A stretch of DNA of 6,295 nucleotides. Source: Candidatus Eiseniibacteriota bacterium. GTDB lineage: Bacteria > Eisenbacteria > RBG-16-71-46. Every line of letters begins with the position of its first letter. Position 1 is the stretch's first letter. The notes beneath the pieces were generated by a model, which ran no database searches, was not told the origin of the DNA, and saw nothing but the letters and a program-made list of their open reading frames with translations. The DNA lies in NCBI GenBank assembly GCA_005893365.1, contig VBPB01000244.1:1-6295 (forward strand), written 5' to 3'. This document shows, in pieces, positions 1-5,433 of the stretch. The position numbers and the translations under genes were made by a program.

Positions 1-11
1 CGGCGACGGCA

Positions 12-41
12 TTGCCCCGCGGGGCGCCCCGGGGCTAGGCT
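12..41 (+). promoter_or_regulatory. Possible sigma-70-like promoter for the Tat-peptide/amidase cluster
   Basis: TTGCCC at 12-17 and TAGGCT at 36-41 are separated by 18 nt and lie 45 nt upstream of the first gene. The match to TTGACA/TATAAT is partial (4 of 6 and 3 of 6). A related pair, TTGCCG-17 nt-TAGCAT, lies before the aconitase-family gene at 5434, which gives modest support. The call rests on motif and position only. Confidence 0.3.
14..35. repeat. Cluster of overlapping perfect GC palindromes
   Basis: Positions 14-25 (GCCCCGCGGGGC) and 26-35 (GCCCCGGGGC) are each perfect palindromes. Positions 21-30 (GGGGCGCCCC) form a third that bridges them. The block could form alternative hairpins. 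It may be the terminator stem of a gene to the left, although no T-run follows it, or a protein-binding site between the putative -35 and -10 elements. GC-rich DNA yields such palindromes by chance more often than average DNA does. Confidence 0.5.
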
Positions 42-86
42 GCGCGGTCGCTGGCTGGTGTTCCCGTTACGCCCCTGGAGGTCCGC

Positions 87-455
87 ATGTCCCGCTCGCA
101 GCCGCCCGCCGCCGACCGGCGCCGCTTCCTCAAGACCGTCGGTCTCGCCGGCCTCTCGTCCGCGCTCGTCCCGCCCATCGTCGCCCTCGCGCAATCGGCC
201 TCGCCACCCGCGGGCGGTGCCGCGGCCAAGCCCGACTCGGCCGCGGCCCCCGCCGCGCCGGCGGGCGCGTCCGACGTGTCCGAAGACGCCCGCTCGCTCG
301 CCGAGATCATCCGCCGCCGCTACGGCAAGCACCTCTCGCCCGACCAGCTCGAGGCGGTCGCCCGCGAGCTGGACGGCCGCATCCGCGGCGGCCGCACGCT
401 GCGCGAGCACAAGCTCACGAACGGCGACGAGCCCGACGCCACCTTCCACCCCTGA
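87..455 (+). CDS. Small Tat-signal protein preceding an amidase, function unknown
   Basis: This encodes a 122-residue protein. The N-terminus has a twin-arginine motif, D10-R-R-R-F-L-K16, then a weakly hydrophobic stretch (about 18-34) and a plausible signal peptidase site after A33-L-A35. Residues 37-65 are a low-complexity Ala/Pro/Gly linker. The mature C-terminal part (about 66-122) looks helical, with YGKHLSPDQLEAV at its core, and ends in a conserved-looking LTNGDEPDATF segment. From memory, short proteins with a similar NGDEP ending occur beside amidase genes in several uncultured lineages; I could not check this. The start is set by GGAGG at 77-81, five bases before ATG. The stop lies 7 nt before the amidase ATG, so the two are probably co-translated. 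No catalytic motif is visible. It could be a small exported subunit or chaperone-like partner of the amidase, which is inference. Confidence 0.8.
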   Translation: MSRSQPPAADRRRFLKTVGLAGLSSALVPPIVALAQSASPPAGGAAAKPDSAAAPAAPAGASDVSEDARSLAEIIRRRYGKHLSPDQLEAVARELDGRIRGGRTLREHKLTNGDEPDATFHP

Positions 456-457
456 GG
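454..457 (+). promoter_or_regulatory. Shine-Dalgarno of the amidase, overlapping the upstream stop codon
   Basis: GAGG overlaps the TGA stop of the Tat-signal gene and lies 5 nt before the amidase ATG at 463. This supports 463 as the start, rather than the long open frame that extends left to 58, and suggests translational coupling. Confidence 0.55.
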
Positions 458-462
458 CCGCC

Positions 463-1825
463 ATGATCGACGACGCCACGTATTTCCTGCCGGTGCGCGT
501 GCTGGCCGCCCGCATCCAGGCCAAGAAGCTCTCGCCGGTCGAGTTCGCGACCGGCTGCCTGGACCGGCTGGAGAAGCTGGGGCCCCGCTACAACGCCGTC
601 GTGACCGTGATGCGCGCGAGCGCGCTCGCCGAGGCGCGCATGGCGGAGCAGGAGATCGCCGCGGGCAAGGTTCGCGGTCTGCTTCACGGCATCCCCTACG
701 GGGTCAAGGACCTGGTCGCCACCAAGAACGCCCCGACCACCTGGGGGGCGGCTCCCTACCAGGACCAGAAGTTCGACCACGACGCGACCGTGGTCGAGCG
801 GCTGCGCGCGGCGGGGGCGGTGCTCTGCGCCAAGCTCGCCATGGTCGAGCTGGCCGGCGGCATGGGCTACAACCACGCCGACGCCTCGTTCACCGGCCCC
901 GGGCTGACGCCCTGGAACACCAAGTTCTGGAGCGGCGGCTCGTCCAGCGGCCCGGGGGCCGCGGTCGCCGCGGGGCTGGTGCCGTTCGCGATCGGTTCGG
1001 AGACCTCGGGCTCGATCCTGACGCCGTCGTCCTATTGCGGCGTCACCGGGCTGCGCCCGACCTACGGCCTCATCAGCCGGCATGGGGCGATGGCCCTGTG
1101 CTGGACGCTCGACAAGCTGGGGCCCATGGGGCGCTCGGCCGACGACTGCGCCATCGTGTTGAGCGCGGCCGCCGGTCGCGACGAGTCGGACGAGACCAGC
1201 TCGCCGCGCGGGTTCGCCTATCCACGCCGCGCCGGGGTGCCGGCCCGGCGGCTCCGCATCGCCGTGCCCAAGGGCGTCGTCGAGAAGGTGCAGCCCGAGG
1301 TGCGGGCCAACTTCGAGAAGTCCATCGATGCGCTCAAGGACGTGATCACGGTCGGGCGCGACGTGGAGTGGCCCGACCTGCCGTGGGGACCGGCGGTCTC
1401 CGCCATCGTCGGGGCCGAGGGGGCGGCCGCGTTCATCGACCTGATCGAGAGCGGTCGGGTGAGCGAGCTCAAGTGCCCGAAAGATCGCAGCGGCGGCTAT
1501 GCCGGCACGCTCATCCCGGCGGTGGACTATCTGCAGGCGATGCGGCTCCGCCGGCCCATGAAGCAGGCGATGGCGAAGCTGTTCAGCCAGTTCGACGCCG
1601 TCGCGTCGCCGACGCGGGGCACGGTCGAGCGGCCCGCCGCTGATCGCGGCCGGCAACCTGTGCGGGCTGCCGGCGCTGGCCCTGCCCAACGGGCTGGGCG
1701 AGAACGGGCTGCCCACCTCGATCGCCTTCATGGGGCCGCCCTACTCCGAGGGCACGCTGGTGGGGCTCGGCAACGTCTATCAGTCGCGCACGACCTGGCA
1801 TCTGAAGCCGCCGCCGGCGGCATGA
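463..1825 (+). CDS. Amidase-signature family hydrolase (GatA/AmiE-like) with a one-base frameshift near the 3' end
   Basis: This is an amidase-signature (AS) enzyme, which hydrolyses amide bonds through a Ser-cisSer-Lys triad. Visible residues are K82 in GVKDL, S160 in the SGGSSSG loop and S184 in TSGSI. The 24-residue gap between the two serines matches characterised AS enzymes, and CGVTGLRPTYG (192-202) follows as expected. The chain has no signal peptide. The reading frame breaks at codon 391 (about 1633-1635). In the +1 frame the sequence resumes as a normal AS C-terminus, LIAAGNLCGLPALALPNG through YQSRTTWHLKPP, ending at TGA 1823-1825. Removing one C from CCC at 1633-1635 gives an uninterrupted 453-residue protein. 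As written, the original frame runs on to 1857 with 73 unrelated residues. This could be an assembly error or a recent mutation. The substrate cannot be told. It is not evidently the tRNA amidotransferase GatA, because the nucleophile loop reads GSETSGSI rather than GTDTGGSI and no gatB or gatC is present. Confidence 0.85.
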
Positions 1826-1840
1826 GACTCGGGTCTACCC

Positions 1841-1846
1841 AGGAGG
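1841..1846 (+). promoter_or_regulatory. Strong Shine-Dalgarno before the lipoprotein gene
   Basis: AGGAGG lies 7 nt upstream of ATG 1854, in the 28-nt gap after the in-frame amidase stop. It fixes the start of the lipoprotein and indicates good translation. Confidence 0.7.
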
Positions 1847-1853
1847 TCGGACG

Positions 1854-2219
1854 ATGAGACGAAGCGTCACGCTGGCGCTGGCGGTGGCGGGCATGGTGGG
1901 GATGATCGCGGGCTGCCAGAGTCCGGTGGACCGCCTGCTCTCGGATCAGGCGATGCGCGAGCAGCTCTGGCTCAAGGTGACCGCCAACCCCGAACTCTCC
2001 GGGCAGGTCGTGGACCGGCTGCTCGGCACCGACTCCACGCGCACCGAGCTGCTCGGCCGCCTGATGGCGAACACCGATGCCCGGCAGGCGATGCTGACGA
2101 TGGTGGCGAAGGACCGGACGCTGCTGGACGGCGCCCTCAACTTCGCGGTCCAGGACTCGTCGATGCGCGACCACGTGAAGACGCTGGTCAAGGGCATGGA
2201 GATGGGCGGGGGGAGGTAG
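1854..2219 (+). CDS. Small lipoprotein with tandem ~14-residue helical units, function unknown
   Basis: This encodes 121 residues. The N-terminus is a lipoprotein signal: MRR, a hydrophobic core (residues 5-19) and a lipobox I18-A-G-C21, so C21 should be lipidated and the protein membrane-anchored. The mature part divides into about six units of 13-15 residues. Their starts read SDQAMREQL, NPELSGQVV, TDSTRTELL, NTDARQAML, KDRTLLDGA and DSSMRDHV. Each begins with a polar Asp/Asn-type cap and ends in an amphipathic helix with a hydrophobic pair. Such Asn-Pro-Glu / Asp-x-x-x-Arg unit repeats are seen in uncharacterised membrane-associated proteins, but I do not recognise a named family. The gene follows the amidase closely on the same strand, so co-transcription is likely. 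There is no catalytic motif, and a structural or binding role in the periplasm is the best guess. The first in-frame stop after the signal is TAG at 2217-2219. Confidence 0.8.
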   Translation: MRRSVTLALAVAGMVGMIAGCQSPVDRLLSDQAMREQLWLKVTANPELSGQVVDRLLGTDSTRTELLGRLMANTDARQAMLTMVAKDRTLLDGALNFAVQDSSMRDHVKTLVKGMEMGGGR

Positions 2220-2228
2220 GCGGCCCGG

Positions 2229-2306
2229 CGGCATCTGGAACGGGCCCTGGTGGCGGACCCCGGACAGGCGTTGGCCCGCGAGCGGCTGAGGGGGTTGGAG
2301 CCCTGA
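2229..2306 (+). pseudogene. Possible relic: C-terminal tail of a TPR-type protein
   Basis: This open stretch has no start codon or Shine-Dalgarno. It is in the same frame as the lipoprotein, just after its TAG. It translates as an amphipathic TPR-like segment containing HLERALVADPGQALARERL and ending in TGA at 2304-2306. The pattern L-x-x-A-L-x-x-D-P-x-x-x-x-A-x-x-x-L is typical of the last TPR helix pair. It may be what remains of a deleted TPR gene, or a 3' extension of the lipoprotein cut off by a premature stop. At about 25 residues, chance cannot be excluded. Confidence 0.35.
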
Positions 2307-3347
2307 TCAGTCCTGATCGCGCGGCCGCGATTCGACCGGGGCCACCGCCAGCTCGCGCTTCTCGCCATGCCGCACGACGGTGAGCGGCGCCGCCACGCCG
2401 ATCCGGCCCTCGGTGAGCAGCCGGTGCAGATCGTCCACGCCGCCGACCGGGCTCCCGCCGAAGGCGACGATGACGTCGCCCTCCTGGATGCCCGCGGTCT
2501 GAGCCGGGCTCGCGGGCTCGACGTGCAGGACCAGCATGCCGCTCGCCGCGCCGAGCTTGAGGTCGCGCACCAGCCGGCGCTGGAGCGTCGCGGTCTGGCC
2601 GCCGAGGCCCAGGTAGCCGCGGCGGATCCAGCCGTGCTGGATGAGGCGGCCCGCCACCCAGCGCGCGGTGTTGGCCGGGATGGCGAAGCAGAGTCCCTGC
2701 GCCGGCAGGATGACGGCGGTGTTGACGCCGATGACCTCACCGCGCGAGTCGACGAGCGGCCCTCCCGAGTTGCCCGGGTTGAGTGCCGCGTCGGTCTGGA
2801 TGATGTTGTCCATGAGCCGGCCGGAGCGCTTTCTTTGTGAGCGCCCCAGGGCGCTCACCACGCCCGCGGTCACCGAGGCCTGGAATCCGAACGGATTGCC
2901 GATGGCGATCACGAGCTGTCCGGGCCTGAGCGTCCCCGAGTCGCCCAGGGAGACCGGCCGCAGGTCGTCGCCGGTGACGCGGATCACCGCCAGATCGGTA
3001 TCGGGATCGTCGCCGACCAGGGAGGCCTCGAGGTGCCGGCCGTCCTGCACGGTCACCTCGATCCGCCTCGCCCCATGGACCACGTGGCTGTTGGTGAGGA
3101 TGAGTCCGTCGGGGGTGAACAGGAATCCCGAGCCGCTGCCGCCCTCGCGCGACGGGTGGCGCCCGCCGGTCAGGCCGTGGACCTCGATGTTGACGACCGC
3201 CGGCCCCGCCCGCTCGACGGCGGCGACGACCGCGCGCGAGTAGGCGTCGAGCAGCGCGCCGTCGTCCCCGGGCGGGGCGGGCGTCGTGCCGGTGCCGAGG
3301 TGGAGTGGCGGGGGATCGGATGCGACGGGTCGGGCGGCGAGCGTCAT
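2307..3347 (-). CDS. HtrA/DegP-family trypsin-like serine protease with one PDZ domain, no signal peptide
   Basis: This encodes 346 residues of an S1C (HtrA) serine protease, which degrades or refolds damaged proteins. The catalytic triad is visible: H88 in TNSHVV, D118 in DTDLAVI and S194 in NPGNSGGPLVD. Further family signatures are GSGSGFLF (about 70-77), AIGNPFGF (148-155) and TAGVVSALGR (160-169). One PDZ domain covers about 240-336, with carboxylate-loop motif GYLGLG and later ASPAQTAGIQEGDVIVAFGG. The N-terminal ~30 residues are Pro/Gly/Asp-rich, with no hydrophobic signal or anchor. The codons upstream of this ATG in the same frame offer no alternative start that would add one, so a cytoplasmic location is inferred, unlike periplasmic DegP. 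The start is supported by GGAGGA at 3359-3364, 11 nt upstream. It lies 180 nt downstream of pilT on the same strand and could be co-transcribed or have its own promoter. Its stop codon abuts the TPR-like fragment's stop. Confidence 0.93.
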   Translation of the reverse strand: MTLAARPVASDPPPLHLGTGTTPAPPGDDGALLDAYSRAVVAAVERAGPAVVNIEVHGLTGGRHPSREGGSGSGFLFTPDGLILTNSHVVHGARRIEVTVQDGRHLEASLVGDDPDTDLAVIRVTGDDLRPVSLGDSGTLRPGQLVIAIGNPFGFQASVTAGVVSALGRSQRKRSGRLMDNIIQTDAALNPGNSGGPLVDSRGEVIGVNTAVILPAQGLCFAIPANTARWVAGRLIQHGWIRRGYLGLGGQTATLQRRLVRDLKLGAASGMLVLHVEPASPAQTAGIQEGDVIVAFGGSPVGGVDDLHRLLTEGRIGVAAPLTVVRHGEKRELAVAPVESRPRDQD

Positions 3348-3383
3348 GGCAGGGAGCGTCCTCCGGCTTGGGGTAGGGCCGGT

Positions 3384-3412
3384 TAGATGCGGGACCCGCC
3401 GGATGGACTCAA
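3384..3412 (-). promoter_or_regulatory. Weak candidate promoter for the HtrA-like protease
   Basis: On the minus strand TTGAGT (3407-3412) and CATCTA (3384-3389) are 17 nt apart, in the most AT-containing patch of the pilT-protease gap. The -10 match is poor. It is listed because this gap otherwise holds no gene. Confidence 0.2.
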
Positions 3413-3432
3413 GCCCCGGGTCGGGCTAGCGG

Positions 3433-3480
3433 CCGGCGACCGCCGGGGCGCCGAGGCCCGTGGGGTCGCCCCGCCGGGCC
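3433..3480 (-). terminator. Two adjacent GC hairpins downstream of pilT, possible terminator or processing site
   Basis: The outer stem GGCCCG (3455-3460) pairs with CGGGCC (3475-3480) and encloses GGGG-TCG-CCCC (3462-3472), making about 10 GC pairs with a small bulge. A second hairpin, CCGGC (3433-3437) with GCCGG (3442-3446), lies beside it. Read along the minus strand they follow pilT by about 50 nt. No T-run follows either stem, so intrinsic termination is uncertain. Transcript stabilisation or Rho-linked termination are alternatives. Confidence 0.3.
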
Positions 3481-3527
3481 CGGTGGGACGAGCCGCCGCC
3501 GCTCGCCGCGACGCAGGCGAGACATCG

Positions 3528-4640
3528 TCACGCCGCCTGGCGTGTCGGACCCGCCTCACCGGGACGCGGCGGGGCCGGGCCCGCGGGGCGCGCCCCGCCG
3601 GACATCGCGTCGCGGTTCGACATGTGCTGGGCGGCCTCCTCGGACGAGATCGTCCCGGCCTGCACCAGCGCGAGGATGGACTCGTCCATGGACTGCATGC
3701 CCTCGCGCTTGCCGGTCTGGATGACCGAGGCCAGCTGGAACGTCTTCTTGTCGCGGATGAGCGAGGCCACCGCCTGGTTGCCGACCAGGATCTCCACCGC
3801 CAGCGCCCGGCCGCCTCCGCCCGTCCGGCGGATGAGCCGCTGCGCGATCACGCCGCGCAGCGACTCGGCGAGGATCAGGCGCACCTGGGTCTGGCGATCG
3901 CCCTCGAACGAATCGACGATGCGGTCCACCGCCTGCATGGCGCTCCGGGTGTGGAGCGTGCCCAGCACGAGCTGGCCGGTCGAGGCGGCGCTGATCGCCA
4001 TCGACATGGTCTCGGGGTCGCGCATCTCGCCCACCAGGATGATGTCGGGATCCTCGCGCAGCGCCGCCTTGATCCCCTGGGCGAAGCTGGGCGTGTGACG
4101 CCGGATCTCGCGCTGGGTGATCAGCGACTTGCGGTTGATGTGGCGATACTCGATCGGATCCTCGAGCGTCAGGATGTGCTTCGCCTTGGTGCGGTTGATC
4201 TGGTCGATCATCGCCGCGAGCGTGCTGGACTTGCCGGAGCCCGGAGGGCCCGCGACCAGGACCAGTCCGCGCTGGAACTCGGCGAAGCGCGTGGCCGCCG
4301 CGGGCAGACCGAGCTGCTCCATCGAGAGGATCTGGTCGGGCAGCAGCCGGAAGGCGCCCGCCACGCCCCGCGCCTGCTCGTAGATGTTGCAGCGCAGCCG
4401 GAGCGCGCCGGGCACCTCGTAGGAGAAGTCCACGTCGCGGTCGCGGTCGTAACGCGCCCGCTGCACCGGGTCCATCATCTCGAACAGCAGCGGCTCCAGG
4501 ACGTCCGCCTGGAGCGGCGGGTAGGGGACCGGGACGATGTCGCCGTTGACGCGCACCATGGGCGGCGAGCCCGCGGTGAGGTGCACGTCGGAGGCGCCCT
4601 GCTGGCGGACCAGCGTGAAGATCTCGTCGATTCGTGCCAT
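3528..4640 (-). CDS. pilT: PilT, type IV pilus retraction ATPase
   Basis: This encodes 370 residues of a cytoplasmic hexameric ATPase that depolymerises type IV pili, driving twitching motility and DNA uptake. The N-terminal domain has the PilT-typical QQGASDVHLTAGSPPMVRVNG (13-33). Further motifs are Walker A GPPGSGKSS (131-139), Asp box LTLEDPIEY (157-165), Walker B IILVGEMRD (200-208, E205) and His box TGQLVLGTLHT (221-231, H230). The segment AVASLIRD (290-297) sits where PilT proteins carry AIRNLIRE, which favours PilT over the extension ATPase PilB. The last ~25 residues are a Pro/Gly/Ala-rich tail, probably disordered. I chose ATG 4640 because MARIDEIF is the usual PilT N-terminus and GGAG motifs lie 4 and 9 nt before it. 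An in-frame ATG at 4742 would add 34 low-complexity residues unlike the family. No other pilus gene is in the window. Confidence 0.95.
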   Translation of the reverse strand: MARIDEIFTLVRQQGASDVHLTAGSPPMVRVNGDIVPVPYPPLQADVLEPLLFEMMDPVQRARYDRDRDVDFSYEVPGALRLRCNIYEQARGVAGAFRLLPDQILSMEQLGLPAAATRFAEFQRGLVLVAGPPGSGKSSTLAAMIDQINRTKAKHILTLEDPIEYRHINRKSLITQREIRRHTPSFAQGIKAALREDPDIILVGEMRDPETMSMAISAASTGQLVLGTLHTRSAMQAVDRIVDSFEGDRQTQVRLILAESLRGVIAQRLIRRTGGGGRALAVEILVGNQAVASLIRDKKTFQLASVIQTGKREGMQSMDESILALVQAGTISSEEAAQHMSNRDAMSGGARPAGPAPPRPGEAGPTRQAA

Positions 4641-4712
4641 GGATCTCCGCTCCGCCGGCCGGGCGTGGAGGTGTCGCGGGGCGTCGCGCCGGGCGGCGCC
4701 GCCCCGTGCCTG

Positions 4713-4812
4713 CCCCGGTTCGGTTGTCGGCCCTTCCGGCACCGCCCTCCACCCCGAACCCCGGTCGCCGCCGGGCCCTCAAGCCCGCGTCGGTAACGCC
4801 CGATAACCGGGG
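4713..4812. repeat. Inverted repeats in the pilT / duplicated-module intergenic region
   Basis: CCCCGGTT (4713-4720) is the perfect reverse complement of AACCGGGG (4805-4812), with 84 nt between. Within it, GGTTCGG (4717-4723) pairs with CCGAACC (4754-4760). These sit in the 197-nt gap shared by two divergent genes (4641-4837), where regulatory sites are expected. The gap holds no gene I can support and no convincing promoter. Short GC arms can arise by chance. Confidence 0.3.
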
Positions 4813-4827
4813 TGGCCCTTGGCGGCC

Positions 4828-4832
4828 GGAGG
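4828..4832 (+). promoter_or_regulatory. Shine-Dalgarno fixing the start of the duplicated-module protein
   Basis: GGAGG lies 5 nt before ATG 4838. The reading frame is open upstream to an ATG at 4634, but that start has no such site and would extend across the pilT start region, so 4838 is preferred. Confidence 0.65.
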
Positions 4833-4837
4833 GGACC

Positions 4838-5344
4838 ATGCCCGAGTACATCGAGAAGATCCGCGTCACCATCCGGGTGTCGCGCCCGCGCGAGCCGGTC
4901 ATGGAAGGCGTCTGCTCCCTGTCTCCGAACTCGCCCTCGCACGACGGGCCGGAGACGCTGCTCGAGCTGGTCAACGCGCCGATCACCATGCTGCCGTTCC
5001 AGCGCGAGAGCGACGACGCGATGCTGCTGCTGTCGCGCACCGACCTCCAGTGGGTGCTGGCCGGTCCGGGCGTGGCCCCGCAGCTGGTGCGGCCCGCCTC
5101 GTACTGCTTCACCCGCGAGGAGCGGGTGAGCGTGCGCATGCGGGGCGGCGAGGAGCTCGAGGGCGTGCTGCAGATGGAGATGCCGGAGAACGTCAACCGC
5201 ACCTCCGACTTCCTGAACGGGCCCGAGCCGTTCTTCCCGCTCACGACGCGGCAGGGGATCTTCCTCATCCAGAAGGCCTGCACCCGCGAGGTCCGGCTCT
5301 TCGATTCGTCGCCGCTCCCGATCGCCGACACCGCCGGTCTCTAG
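4838..5344 (+). CDS. Uncharacterised protein made of two tandem copies of a beta-rich module
   Basis: This encodes 168 residues with no signal peptide or membrane segment, so it is probably cytoplasmic. I do not recognise a function. The protein reads as a duplication. Copy 1 (about 9-75) goes RVTIRVSRP, then EGVCSLSP, LLELVNAP, ITMLPF and AMLLLSRTDLQWVL. Copy 2 (about 96-156) goes RVSVRMRGG, then EGVLQMEMP, SDFLNGP, FFPLTTRQG and IFLIQKACTREVRLF. The blocks match in order and spacing, with copy 1 longer between blocks two and three. Copy 2 resembles a small module I recall from uncharacterised proteins (pattern G-h-h-x-x-P ... R-x-S-D-x-L-N ... F-h-x-L-T), perhaps DUF6812. That name is from memory and unverified. 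The gene is divergent from pilT across 197 nt, so shared regulation with pilus function is possible but not shown. A linker (about 76-95) carries the only cysteine between the copies. Confidence 0.8.
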   Translation: MPEYIEKIRVTIRVSRPREPVMEGVCSLSPNSPSHDGPETLLELVNAPITMLPFQRESDDAMLLLSRTDLQWVLAGPGVAPQLVRPASYCFTREERVSVRMRGGEELEGVLQMEMPENVNRTSDFLNGPEPFFPLTTRQGIFLIQKACTREVRLFDSSPLPIADTAGL

Positions 5345-5358
5345 CCGGCCGCGCGCGT

Positions 5359-5387
5359 TTGCCGCCCGGCGGACGCCACGCTAGCAT
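5359..5387 (+). promoter_or_regulatory. Candidate promoter for the aconitase-family gene
   Basis: TTGCCG (5359-5364) and TAGCAT (5382-5387) are spaced by exactly 17 nt in the 89-nt gap before ATG 5434. Each hexamer matches 4 of 6 consensus bases. Transcription would start near 5394, leaving a ~40-nt leader. Confidence 0.4.
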
Positions 5388-5433
5388 GCGGTGAACGCCG
5401 CGCCGCCGACCACGCGCTGGAGTCCCCGATCCC

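Noticed and set aside
58..462. N-terminal extension of the amidase frame back to 58
   Set aside because: The translated extension is Pro/Arg/Ser-rich shadow sequence of the Tat-signal gene, and 463 has a Shine-Dalgarno and a family-like N-terminus.
1621..1645. Programmed ribosomal frameshift in the amidase
   Set aside because: No slippery heptamer or downstream structure is evident, and amidases are not known to need one. A one-base insertion is simpler.
415..1731. Long minus-strand open frame (438 codons) opposite the amidase
   Set aside because: It is rich in Arg, Gly and His with no domain signature. It mirrors the codon bias of the amidase, and no Shine-Dalgarno supports it.
4641..4742. 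34-residue N-terminal extension of PilT from ATG 4742
   Set aside because: The added residues are low-complexity and unlike PilT N-termini, and ATG 4640 has good ribosome-binding motifs.
4802..4807. GATAAC as -10 element for the duplicated-module gene
   Set aside because: No acceptable -35 element lies about 17 nt upstream.
4812..4826. TGGCCCTTGGC as a sigma-54 promoter near the pilus gene
   Set aside because: The GG and GC elements are too close for the -24/-12 spacing and the TTGC element is not in place.
3556..5331. 591-codon minus-strand open frame spanning pilT and the divergent gene
   Set aside because: It overlaps pilT in another frame and is antisense to the 4838 gene. Its composition is the low-complexity Arg/Ala/Gly type of GC-rich shadow frames.
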